Translations under genes and position numbers: made by a program
In this document: positions 1-11,855 of the stretch, in pieces
Numbering within the stretch: position 1 is the first letter of the stretch
How the letters are laid out: the number at the start of each line of letters is the position of its first letter
Notes under the pieces: generated by a model
Told to the model about the DNA's origin: nothing
Database searches by the model: none
The model's input: only the letters and a program-made list of their open reading frames with translations
Source: Evernia prunastri
Lineage: Eukaryota > Ascomycota > Lecanoromycetes > Lecanorales > Parmeliaceae
Assembly (NCBI GenBank): GCA_003184365.1
Contig: NKYR01000029.1
Coordinates: 124,001-188,000 of the forward strand
Length of the DNA stretch: 64,000 nucleotides
Direction: 5' to 3'

Positions 1-185
1 AACCGTAAGGTATATCAATGTACCTAAGGTACCACGGTACCTACCTATTCACACCAAATCAACCCTAACCCGGACCCGTTATCTGTTATCTTAGTGGCTG
101 AAGTATTTAAATGCCAAGATTTCTTTTTCTGCCCCTCGTTTCACACATCTTTCCATCAATTTGCTTCCCACAAGCCCCGCCGGCC

Positions 186-251
186 ATGCCTCGTACGCAT
201 CATATTTTCTCTTCCATTGCGTTACCTTACCCCATCAAGGATGAGACATGA
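186..251 (+). promoter_or_regulatory. uORF overlapping the ARG2 start codon
   Basis: A 21-codon open reading frame starts at 186. Its TGA stop (249-251) overlaps the proposed ARG2 ATG (248-250) as ATGA. An in-frame ATG at 111 could extend it to 46 codons. Fungal arg-2/CPA1 leaders normally carry the arginine attenuator peptide, whose core is Asp-Tyr-Leu-Ser-Asp-His. No such core is present in this peptide or elsewhere upstream within the window. The overlap would suit termination-reinitiation control, but that is inference. Confidence 0.4.
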
Positions 252-2571
252 AAGCTCGTCTTAGGATTTTGCAAAATAGCAAAACCTTGCTGCGGCATTG
301 TAATAATGTGAGTTACCTTTGAGCCCGTACAGTCTGACCTATTGCGGCAAAACACCGATGTAACATGCTGATTCACATTGGTAGTATCGCTTGGGCAGGC
401 CGCTGCATTCAAGTATCAGGTACTCAAAGCGGCCATTGACGTCGATATCAGGACCCAAAACCCCATTTGAGAACCTAGAGGCGGTGCAAGTGAAGTATAC
501 GACGAATCTGACGGAAGAAGCCATTAAACGCAAGCAGGGGGACAATGTCAATCAGGTATCATCGATGTCCTTTGGTCTTCACGCTGTGAGACTGACGTAT
601 CAGCAGGAGCTCTTCTTAGATGTTCTTGGTTCTACAGCTACGAAACGCGAAGCAAAGGCTTATCTTTCGCTTTTCGGTCCCAACAAATCTGCTCCTCAGC
701 ATAGGACGCAGTCTTCATCAAAGGGTAGAGACATCGGAGTGAATCTTGGGAACCTATTCGTTCCGATTAGAGCCGTCGACGAGAAACCAGTCTTTTCGCA
801 CACACAATCTCAAACTCTTTCGGGAAGCCACGCTTCTGAGTCCCTCCACATTGCACTTTTAAAGATTAGAGCCCCGCAATTGGTTGACGATGCTACACTA
901 CGGGATGTTGGACATACATTATCGCAAATTGCGAGGTTAGGCATGAGCCCTGTGGTGGTTGTGGATCAAGAGGATGGGCAGAAAAGGAGGCCTCTGGATG
1001 CGGCTAAAATCGCTGTCTACCAGGCAGACCGCGTCGTAGAGGCAATTGATGCATACGGAGGCCAAGGCGCAAGACGACTAGACAGCATTATTGGCGTATC
1101 GTCAATTGACAAGCAGCTCGTGCCCTCTGTGAGAATTAGCGGCGATGTCCAAGTCGCCCATCGAGATCTACTGATGGCACCACTTCGGAGAGGGACGATA
1201 CCAATCATTGCGCCGGTTGGATTCAACCCTACTACTCAAAAGTTGGAGACTGTCGCAGCCGACGAGGTTATTTTGGCATTGACTCGAGAATTTGCTGGTC
1301 TTCAGACGAGGCCATCGGCCGAAGAAGATAGTCAGAAAATGGCCGAGGAACTTCTGGCATTGCAGAGGCAGATATCTTTGGATCGAATTATTATTTTAGA
1401 CCCGCTTGGTGGCATACCTACTACAGATCGGAGTCACGGCTCTCACGTCTTCATCAACCTTGAGCAGGAGTTTAGCGCGATTAGAAGCGACCTGCTAGTC
1501 GCTGGGAATAAACAACCCCAGGATTCCAACAACTTGGAGTCCTCTGCGACAAGAGGAGATCTCGCCAGCGCTTTTACAGTGAGCAATCCTTTCTCCAAGT
1601 TCTTTGCGGACGAATCTGCCAGTGCAACAAGCGAGGGCCAAAAGCAAGCAGGAACCACAAAGGATGATCTTAGTCGATTCAATATAAAAATGCATGTCAA
1701 GAATCTAGATCTGCTTAAGGATTCCCTCGCAATCTTACCGCATTCTTCTTCCGCATTTCTAACAACCCCATATGCAGTCGCTAATTCTCAAAGTCGCCCG
1801 CCATTGGCCAGCGAGGGGCCTAGAGTAAGAACTCGAAGACAACGCAACCCGCTCATTCACAACTTATTGACCGATAAGCCGATCTATTCCTCTTCTCTGC
1901 CCCTGGATCGTTCTCCAGATTCATCATCACAGGCCCTATACCCAGCCACCACTTCATATCCCGCAACTTTCTGCAAGCGCGGCATGCCCATCGCTATCTT
2001 TCCAGACCCTCTTGAGCAGCCTTGGGCTCCTCCGTCCCCGTCGAACACTTGCATTGATCTTTCGGATCCACGTATCGACCTCCCTCGCCTCATTCGTCTA
2101 ATAGAAGACTCCTTTGATCGAAAGCTTGACGTGGCCCACTATCTCTCACGCATCAAAGGCCGTATAGCTGGTATCATAGTCGCCGGCGAATACGAGGGCG
2201 GTGCCGTATTGACCTGGGAAACACCACCTGGTTTTCCTTCTGACGAACCAAATCATGTAGTTCCGTATCTCGACAAATTCGCTGTACTCAAACGTTCTCA
2301 AGGCGCCGGCGGCGTGGCTGATGTGGTTTTCAAGGCCATGGTTCGCGATTGTTTCCCCAACGGCGTCTGCTGGCGCAGTCGGATAAATAATCCGGTGAAC
2401 AAGTGGTATTTTGAACGCGCGAAGGGAACGTGGAAGATGCCTGGAACGAATTGGACCATGTTCTGGACGACTGAGGGAGTGGAGAAGGGTGATGAGGTAT
2501 TCTTGGATTACGAAGGGGTTTGCAAGGCTGTCACGCCAAGTTGGGCAGATCAAAAGGCCGTGGTAGATTGA
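248..2571 (+). CDS. ARG2: Mitochondrial amino-acid acetyltransferase (N-acetylglutamate synthase)
   Basis: ARG2 makes N-acetylglutamate from glutamate and acetyl-CoA, the first step of arginine synthesis, in the mitochondrial matrix. My model has exons 248-307, 385-555 and 604-2571 (732 aa). Exon 1 encodes a basic, Arg/Lys/Leu-rich presequence (MKARLRILQNSKTLLRHC). Intron 1 is GTGAGT...TAG with a CTGAT branch. Intron 2 (48 nt) is a multiple of three and stop-free, so a plain ORF runs through it. Removing it restores the family junction ...QQELFLDVLGS followed by TKREAK. The AAK-like central part and the C-terminal NAT domain (residues about 570-730, ending with the NKWYFERAKG region) are intact. 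The ORF start at 391 is a TTG, so a spliced upstream ATG is needed. Family identity is firm; the first exon is less certain. Confidence 0.87.
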
Positions 2572-5500
2572 AAAGGTCGATATGTAGAAATCTCCATCCT
2601 TCTACAAGTACATGACAACCAGATCTCTATGAATACCATCATGCGAACAAGATTACGCTTGGGATCTTAGTCCTCGGAGCATCATCTAGCCCTTTTCCTC
2701 CTCTTACCGATTTTCCTATGGTGAGAGATGGTCTTACCTAGGTTGAATGTGAGGTACACTGTAGAAACTCCTATGGCGCCGGCTGGCAAGCATTTCCATC
2801 CTGTTCGAGTATGCAGCGACACTGCCAAAATAAGGCAGACAGGGTAATTGGAAGTGGAATGTCATGTTCAGCAGGAGATGGGAGGCAATGAAGATGGCGA
2901 AGAAAGGGTTGGGAAGAGGAGGGAAGTGATGGGAGAAGATTGAAAGGGGCGACTAAGTACCTGTTGAAAAGTTGGTCGCTCCACGGCTGCCAGCCGGTGA
3001 GGGGAGCGTCGTCTCACTGTGCTAGAAAAAGGAAGTACGGTATGGGCCAAATATGCAGATTTTCTTTTTTTCTCGTATCCAGTAGTTATCCATGTTGTTT
3101 GGTTGTTACTGGGCGAAGGTAGGAAAGGACATTCCTTGTGTTGCAGGTGCCAGGAGCCATGCCACGTTGGCACGGTTTCGATTAGGTCGCTGTTCAGATC
3201 ATGCATTTCCGGTCGGATCGAGAGGAAAGGCGTGTTGGTGTAAGGTAAAGAGAGTGTAGAGCAGGTAGGTAAGTAAGTACTTTAGATGCGGTTGGTGCTA
3301 AAGGCTTGTAATGTTGACGCGGGCAGCGGATGGGAAGATAGTCAGTCAGTGTATGGTACTAATACCAAGGCCACCTTTCTTACCTTTCTTATCTTTACTT
3401 GACTTACTGTGAACATAAGTGACTAAGGTAAGGTAGGTATTGAAGCAAGAAAAGGAAAAGGCAGGACGAGGATGACCGAGGGAATAAATATCAATAATAG
3501 AGTACCTATTAATATTATGTTGTAATGTGCAAAAAGCAGCCAGGGTCCAATTAGGGTTAAGGGTCCAGGGGTCCAGGGGTCCGGACGGAGGCCACACCTC
3601 ATACCTAAGGTACCTTACTTTACCTACCATTCTACCCACCGTACTCCCTACCTACCTTACCTTACACTAACAATACCTTACTAGCTTACCTAAGTGACTT
3701 TTTTTTTTTTTTTTTCTAAAAAGTTTTTTTTTGATTCAATCATTCAATAATATTTAATGATCGTCGATCCCAAATCCAAGGTTCGGTAAGTGTAAGTGGC
3801 AAGTGCATACCGGGAGTTACGGCTGCTGCAGCCAAATTGACGCCCAGACGTCATCATGGCAAATATTGCACCACTCACTGCTCAGAAGTCTTGTATGGGG
3901 CCAATTTCACTGGGAAACAGAGGTCCAGACTCACAAGTTACAACACACTACTATTATTGTTGTTGTTAGTGTTACTATGGATTACCTACCTACCTTACTT
4001 CTACTACCACTGACACTACTAAAATACTACTACTACCTACATATTATTATTACTGTGTCAGCCTCTTCAGCCCTTGTTAATAATATGCACGTGAATTTGT
4101 ATTTGTTCATCATTCCTCATAAATTTGATTACTTATCACATTTGTATGCACTCTCGGAGTCAAAATCTCAAGGTAAGGGTGTCTATATATGTATCCTTAC
4201 TAATGGAGACAGCGAGAGCGAGAGAGAGAGAGGGAGGGAGAGAGACAAGGATAAGGGAGAAAGAAAAGGTAAAGGAAAAGGGAAAGGGAAAGGAAGAAAG
4301 GATAACTACAGACGCATATCCTTCCTCTGCATTTCTATTTCCTGTGCAATAATAAGTTACTCGAATCAATAATAAATAAGAAATATAACAACCTTGTGAG
4401 TAATAATAAGCTATATAAATATGCGTGTTGGTATTTAATGTTGATAAAGTAGTAGTCGTAATAATAGTACTCTAGTAGTAGCAGCAGTAGTAGAGTAAGG
4501 TATATTTCATCGTCACACAACTGTAGTAGTTAGGGCTCCAAGACCTGACGTAGTGGTAATGGTATAGGTATAAGGTAGTCAATCCCTAAAGCGGCTCGTG
4601 CGTTCCTTCCTTGCGTGCATCAAAAATGTCCATTCTCAACCAGTAAAGAAGCCGTTGTAATAAGGTAATAATAATGGTGTAGTTGTGAACTTGTGTGAAC
4701 TTGTAAATCCATACTCCATACCTAGGTACTTTAACTACCTTAAGTTACTTCCTTTCAATTTAATCTTTTGATTTTCAACCTCCGCTTCCTCCGCATCCAC
4801 CATCCACACTTCTTCCCTCTACTCACACTACTACTGTACCTGCCCTGCTCAACCTTCCACTGCGGGCGACGGCATTAATATTCTGAGAATTATTACACTC
4901 TTCTCTTCCAATCACTCCCTCACTTCCTCCTCCCATCTCTTGCTCTTTTCCTTTTTAAATTGCACCACAGATCCTCTCAACGCCACCCAAGATATCTTCA
5001 GCACCACCTCCCCAAACTTCTTCACTGAGGTTACCAGCTCAGCCCAAATTCTCCCCCTGCTTATTGGAATCCTGGATTGACCAATGTAAAACCGAGGGTG
5101 TTTAAATCCCTCTGCAGCGCTCTTTATTAGTCACCACCATCGGAATCAAAGAGACGAATAAAAACACGACCCAGTACCAAAGTTGCTTGCATTTCCGGAC
5201 GAAAACGCTGGCATAGTCCCAGGCACCGGCTGCTTTATCCGTTTCCACCTTGACTTCCCCACTTGCTATCCGCTCACCCCATCCGAGACATCTGAGGGTG
5301 CTAAATCCTTCTGGGAATCTTGCCCCAAGAGTTGGGATCATAATTGGATCAGCGCGCTGGATACGAGCATCAGGAGAAAGGTTCCGACAAGTTGTGGAGG
5401 AAGTAGCACCACGCTCAACCCAGTATTTGTCCCTCTCTGCATATCGGATTGCGGGCGGATTTAATTTTGCACCAGCTGTGCGAAAGCCGTTGCGGTCAAG

Positions 5501-5739
5501 CTGCAGCTGTGCGGTGGACTAGCCTATTCTTGCATTCTGCAAGCTTCCCCGGGGGCTGGACTGGCGAGGAGCTTGCCAGATTACGCGTACCTGCAAAAGG
5601 AGCGCTTTCCCGGACTCAATCGTCCTTTCATCGCCAGAGCCATCACCCAAGACAGCCATTTGGCATTTAAGGACAAGCTTTGGAAAATCAGATCAAACCC
5701 CCAAGTCCTAAAGCTTTCGTCCACCGCCACAAGTCCGCC
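2572..5739. other. Intergenic, no gene seen; simple repeats and TACCTTACC-type motifs
   Basis: No conserved coding signal was seen. The stretch holds many copies of the TACCTTACC/GGTAAGGTA motif (dense at 3257-3290, 3424-3440, 3600-3690 and 3965-3995). It also has a 17-nt T run at 3699-3715, a purine-rich GAGAGA/AAAGG tract at 4212-4300 and a TAG-rich tract at 4440-4500. The pyrimidine-rich stretch at about 4770-5060 looks like the promoter and long 5' leader of the downstream PAS gene. Confidence 0.6.
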
Positions 5740-7837
5740 ATGGAGACCACGTTTATCTCAATTCATGGCAAGTACAGCGTTGGATACGAGGTGTGCATCT
5801 TGGCTAATCCGGCCTGATCAGATCTGTCTCTCGACGCTCGGTTACTCTACGTCTCGTCCTCGATCGAAGATATTCTCGGATACAAACCTAACGAGGTGAT
5901 TGGGAGGTCATGTTGGGACTATTTTCATCCAGATGAGATACCATTCGCTCGAGCTATACACGGCCGAGGTATTAAGATGGACAAGGCGGCCGCCCTCAAC
6001 TACTGCCAGATCAAGAACAGAGATGGGCGATGGGTGGGTTGCGAATGTGTCTTCACCATTGTACATGACGTACTCGTGGGCTGCACCAGTGTCTACCGAA
6101 GAGGCACGAAAAGTGACAGTAAGTGGCGCCAGATTTGGACACCATTACTTCTGAAATTATAGCGATGCTGATTGCCGTATAGAGCGAGCTAGAGAAGCTC
6201 CAGTCATACGTCGGCTGTTTTCTTCTTCACCACGGGATCCTCGTTACCACATGCTTTCGTACATTTCTCACAAGTTCTCCAAAGAAACCCGGACTCTTAC
6301 TCATGAACCAAGAGCGGCTTTGTTCCTCAACCGATTTTCGCGCACTCTGACCATCATGTATGCAACCAATGGTTTGGCCGACATTGTCGGCATTCCTGCC
6401 CAAGAGCTCAACGGTAGAAGCTTTTATTACTGCATCCAAGAAAACTGCCTGCGGGAGGCAGTCAAATGCCTAGAAAGTGCGAAAGCCAATGATTCCATTG
6501 CTTACCTCCGCTTCTGGTTTCGCGATCCACGACAAGATGATCAGGCGGATCATGATGAACATATGAGCGACGGTCACAGTAGCGGCGATGATGATGACGG
6601 TGGAGTAAACCTATCCGAACTCATGGATCAGGATGAGAGTGAGCACGCTGTTGCTAGCGACTCGTCGCAGTCGATGAGATCGTCCATTGAGCGCGACCAT
6701 GATCATTCAGGGACCGGCTCGTTAGACAGCAATTCCCGTTCGTCATCTGGTAACAGTACCGATCTGGATGGAAACTCCAACGATGCCATTTTCGATCAGC
6801 CAGCCGGCGGTCAAACACGGACCTCCTCCGTCTCCACCACAGACGAACGAACATCGCCTGGGTCGTCATCCTTTGTGCCAGACTCCTCTCACGTCGAACT
6901 CGAAGCAGTGGTCTCTTGCACGTCTGACGGCCTGGTGGTCGTCCTTCGCCGGGCTCGACCCATCATGCCGCATCATTCCCAGTCAATGTCAGAAGCCGGA
7001 GAACACCCATACGCGAACGGCTTCTTCGCTTCTCCGTGGGCCACTGACCCCATTTTGCCAAATGTGGGAGACAGACCGTCGCAAAATCTGCCCAATCTTG
7101 TGCAGCCGTCCACAGCGGCTCCAAGGCACCCAACGGCCTCACGTTGTGAAACTGCCGCGACGCATGGGCCAGCAACTGAGGACTTTATGAACTCGATCCG
7201 TGAGGTCGCTGTCTTTGCTTGGGCTCTAACTGGCATCAACGGCTCGCTGGCACAATACACACATGGAACGCCAACCGGCGAGTCCCAACCGCCTGAGGGT
7301 TTACCTGTATGGGAACCCCCTGTCAATGCAGGGGTCGAAGCCGAGCGACGGGACGGATATTTTGATGATGGCCGGCATTATAAGGACATCCACGGCGACT
7401 GGCAAGGTCAGAAGGCTGAGAACATTCAAGGCTACCGGCTTGGAAGCCATGATAGCGGGGGTTTCAGCCACAGTAGCGGTGCGTTCTCACAAGGCTCTGG
7501 AAATCCGATCCAAATGAACAGTCATAACCACGCGATGCCTACCAATGACTACAACGGTAGCATGCAGGTCGATGGCAGGAACCATTTTGTGCCACCCAAC
7601 TGTCGGATCGAGCCTGTGCAGGCCAACGGATACAACGATACTGTGCAAATCAAAGGTTACGACAACCTTACACATATCAATGGCCACTACGACGAGCCTA
7701 TGCAAGACCGAGGCTACGACGGTACGGTGCATATGAATGGGCACCATGACACAATGCAAAACAAAGAGCGAATGAATGCCGCACACTATGACAGAGCATG
7801 GAGTCATCAATCCGAGCATAGGAGGGTTTGGGAGTAG
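5740..7837 (+). CDS. Twin-PAS-domain protein
   Basis: The model joins 5740-5767, 5822-6118 and 6183-7837 (659 aa). PAS 1 (about residues 10-110) contains ILGYKPNEVIGRSCWDYF followed by HPDE. PAS 2 (about 130-225) contains FSRTLTIMYATNGLADIVG and ends FRDP. This matches a conserved filamentous-fungal PAS family whose function I do not know; a light, redox or nutrient sensory role is inference. Intron 1 starts with GC (GCAAGT...CTGATCAG). Only this donor joins the N-terminal METTFISIH to the frame reading DLSLDARLLYVS. The middle is acidic and Ser-rich, with a conserved EVAVFAWALTGINGSLAQY segment. The C-terminus has degenerate nine-residue repeats (codons at about 7520-7760). The 5' leader appears long. 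Confidence 0.82.
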
Positions 7838-8939
7838 TACGGGGATTGATTCGGAAAGTCGACCGAAGTGCGGAGGGGGAGCTGGGTTTTACGATGAACA
7901 GTGTGTGTACGAGTATCCGGAAGCGTCCGAACGGCGCCATGATAGCGTGACGGTGATACGATTGCCCTGAACGGCCATGGTAGAGGGTTAACCATGATGG
8001 TTAATCTGAGAAATCTTGTGGAAGCTCTTCAAGAAAATGGGATGTTGCGCGAATGGTGGTTGACGAATTGACATGAGACGACATGGCGCAGGAGATGATG
8101 TAGTCGTCGAGTACAATGCGTTGAAGCGCAGCGATGCTTCGCTCTGAATCAATTCAGGCTTGCACCGAGGAAGATGGAAGTCAAAAGATATAAATATTTA
8201 GACCGATGATGTATGACATAGGATAGGCAAAAGACTACTTGTGTCGGTCTTGTTGCCCTTCAGATAATCAAGTCAAGCTTGAGATATACAGCTCTACTCT
8301 ACCGTAGAATGAAAGATGACTGCAGTTTGACGATCGAGCCAGGCTCTCTCGGGGTGAAATGAGGCAAAGAAATGCAAGTCTGTATATGTGTATATGGGAT
8401 GGTTCAACGATAAGGGAGAATAGATAGTAGTACTTAGGGCTTTGGTGCCTGAGCCTTGACGTGACGGGAAAGGGAAAGGCGGGACGAAGCGCTTAAGTGT
8501 ACTACGATACTACGGTATTTTATTTTACGCTTGTAAGACTGTAATAAAATACTCTAAGTTTACCTTACTTTAGCTGACCCAATTACCTTGTCTGATGACG
8601 ATGATCTCCACTGCTTCTTTTTTTACTTTAATGGAAAAAAATGCGCGCCAGCGGCATCAGGCTTTGCATGCATAAACCGAGGTACCTATCACAAACAACC
8701 TCCTTCCTCCTTCCTCCTTTTCAGTGCTCTAAGATAGAGAGAACCCCTACGGAGTACCTACAGTACTCTATATCATTGTCCTCACTGGCTTGACAGCGGG
8801 ATTAGTTAACCTAAAGAAACTACCTCAGAACAATTTGTCACCATACCGACATCTTTTCATGAGATACAGTTAAAAGGCCACTTCGCACTGCTTCTTACTC
8901 CTGAATACCATCATCTTCAATTCCTTCGGTCGCAAAGAA
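7838..8939. other. Intergenic: PAS-gene 3' region and PNS1 promoter
   Basis: No coding signal was recognised. It contains the probable 3' UTR of the PAS gene, a few TACCTTAC-like motifs near 8555-8570 and 8680, a TCCTTCC tract near 8700, and the PNS1 promoter and leader. Confidence 0.5.
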
Positions 8940-11448
8940 ATGGCGCAAAGAAAGGGTGGAGAAGCTAATTCTTACTACAACCAAGTACCTGGCAGTCAAG
9001 GCAATGACCAATATGCAAACCCCCCTCCCATGCAATACCCTCCTCAAGCAGCAAACAATGCTTACCAAGCCGACTCCAACCCCAAATATCAACAGCCTCC
9101 ACCCAATTATGCTCAGAACTTTCAGAACCCCGGTGCCCCGCCAATGGCGGCAGGCGATGGGAAGCAAACCTTTGATCAGGTGTTCAAGCTAGGTACGTTA
9201 CTGGCGGCGACTCCTTCCTGTTCGCCATCTACTCTGGATCGTTAGACGTGCGCTTGGCGGCGGATCCACCAGCTCTGCTTCTGAGACTGGTCTTCAACAA
9301 CGCCACTGCGTGCCAGCAAATGGGCTTCTTTCCCTGATTCTGTTCCCTTATGTCTGACGAGCAATGGGCTTCTTACCCTCCGTGTGCCCCGTAGTTTTGT
9401 CTTGAGTGAAGTTCATCGTTCAAGGAGGCCAGGCTGACTCCGACATCATCATCATCATTAGATAAGCCCAAGTACAATGACGTCTGGGCCGGAATACTCG
9501 TCTGTTCGGTCCCGCCATGTTCGTATGCTTCTTCGCATTTACTGACTCATCCAGCTCATTCTGACATTCCTCGGTTTTGCTGCAATCTCTGGCATCTCTC
9601 TGCAAGGATATTCCGCAAACAAGGGCCTTAGTGGAGGTGGTATCTACGGCGCCGGCAACACCTTCTCCCTGAATACCAATACCATTGTTCTGTTCGTTTT
9701 TGTGCTCGCGGTCGCTTTGGTCCTGTCCTGGACATACTTCACGCTAGCCCGTACATTCACGAAGCAGTTTATCTGGATCACTGGTATCCTAAACATCCTC
9801 TTCGGGATTGGTACTGCCATCTATTACTTTGTGAGGCACTATTATTCTGCCGCAGTGGTCTTTGCCGTCTTTGGTATATTCAGCATCGTATGTACATATT
9901 GGAGCCCATAATCCCAATTCTGGGCGACTCTCCGAGCTGTAAGACATGATTTGGGGGGTAGAAGGCTCTTGCCCACCTCTGAACTGTCTTGTTACTCGGA
10001 TTCTTGCCTCGAAGAAGAAATGCTAACTTTAATAGGTATGCTTCGTCACTTGGATTCCGAGAATTCCTTTCAGTGTGGTCATGCTTCAGCAGACAATGGA
10101 TGTTGCCAAGTCTTTCGGGCATGTCTTCCTTGTCAGCGCTATTGGCGGTATCGCTTCGGTTGCGTTTGGTGCCTGGTTTTCCCTGACTTTGGTCTCTGGT
10201 AAGTGACAACGCGCCGTTATATTCCCAGCCTATGACGCCATTTTCTACCAAAGGCATAATTTGAGAACGAACAAGTCCATCTTACCACTGAAAATCATTT
10301 TCTACTCCTATCTTTGTCTACAAAAGCAAAGGCTGACCTGACCCTGATAAGTGTACGTGAAATATGAACCTTCTGGTGGAGGGTCCAACCCTGCTTGTGC
10401 CAGTGGAAGCAGTGCAGGTGGTTGCTCAACAGCTAAAGTCATTGGTTTGATCGTGTTTATAACCTTCGCCGGTACGCGCCTGACAATGTATTGGTCTGCC
10501 TCAAAGAAGCCTCACTGACTCCGAGATGCGTAGGGTATTGGATCACAGAGTGGTACGACTTGCGCAGCCCGAAATCTCTCAGTATAAAATTTCCACGAGT
10601 CGCCGAGGGATATTGCGAGCGTCCCATACTCTCCTTCTCCCGTCTAAAACCAACTTGCTGACTATTCCATCTGCTCAGGCTCAAAAATACGATCCACTCC
10701 ATCGTTGCAGGTATCTATGGCAGCTGGTTCTTCTGTGCAGGGAAGCCGGGGGGAATGCCAAGTGGTGCCACAAGAGGCGCAGCGAAAAGAGCTTTTACAT
10801 ACTCCTTTGGCAGTATCAGCTTTGGATCACTTGTCGTTGCTCTCATTAATATGGTGCGCCAGGCAGTTAGCATAGCTCAACAGCAAGAGGCTCAGGGAGG
10901 GAATATAGCCGCCTCCATTGCGTTTTGCTGCCTTGGATGTATCATTGGATTGATTGATTGGGCCGTTCAGTAAGAACCTTTCTTACCATCTGCGGTAACC
11001 CTGCTGACCATTTAGATTCATCAATCGCTATGCATTCATACATATTTCCCTATACGGCAAAGCCTACATCCCCGCTGCCAAAGATACCTGGACTATGATG
11101 AAGGACCGCGGAATCGATGCTTTGATTAATGATTGCTTAATTGGACCGGTCCTTACAATGGGATCAACCTTTGTGGCTTACACCTGCGCGCTTCTTGCAT
11201 ATCTCTATCTGGAGTTCACAAAGCCGGGTTACAACGACGGCGGAGCCTTCACACCAGTGGTAATGGCTTTCTCATTCTTGATTGGGCTGCAGGTTTGTCA
11301 GATCTTCATGACGCCCATTGGGAGTGGCGTGGACACAATCTTTGTGGCTGCGGCATGGGATCCAGACGTTTTGATGAGGGATCATCCCGATTTGTACCAG
11401 AGGATGGTCAGGGTCTACCCGAAGGTGCAGCAGATGATCCATGCCTGA
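8940..11448 (+). CDS. PNS1: PNS1/choline transporter-like (CTL) membrane protein
   Basis: Polytopic plasma-membrane protein of the SLC44/CTL family; yeast Pns1 has no firmly established substrate. Eight exons give 549 aa: 8940-9192, 9462-9499, 9555-9887, 10036-10198, 10352-10471, 10534-10552, 10679-10969, 11016-11448. The N-terminus is a cytosolic Pro/Gln/Tyr-rich tail. It is followed by the family segment KPKYNDVWAGIL, many hydrophobic helices and the conserved C-terminus (IGSGVDTIFVAAAWDP then DHPDLYQRM). Phases agree at every junction. Exon 6 is only 19 nt (GYWITEW), and intron 2 uses a GTCTGT donor. Length and order match the family. Confidence 0.92.
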
Positions 11449-11855
11449 GAGGCGCGGCATATGGGACTTGGATAGGAATACATTTTCAACGTTGTTGTTT
11501 CTTTCGCAGTAGTTTTTGATCTTCGTCATGATTTGGTGCTTCAGGAATAGAGAGATACCCGAGCGCTCATGTGTATACGGCGAGGCATGGGAGGAAAGCC
11601 GGACGCAGAGACCAAGTAATAGAGATAGAATAAATTTTCGTAATGGATGGGAAAGACAGCCAATCATGCTCTGGACCTGTGCATAAGATCCACACCAATA
11701 AGTGGTAATCATTATTCCCTAAGAACACGGGCACTTTCTTATATTGCTCTCAATCTGGCTAGCGTAAGTTCGCCACACCAAGCGACATGAAAATTCCGCA
11801 TTCTACCCTTTTGTTTCTCCACGTTCAACAATTACAGTTCCAGTCAACCGGAAAC
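11449..11855. other. Intergenic: PNS1 3' region and TIF35 promoter
   Basis: About 400 bp with no coding signal. It should hold the PNS1 terminator and the TIF35 promoter. Confidence 0.5.

Noticed and set aside
3803..4372. Long + strand ORF of 189 codons
   Set aside because: Low-complexity Leu/Tyr/Ile runs and a GA-repeat-derived Arg/Glu tail; it lies across simple repeats and shows no family resemblance.
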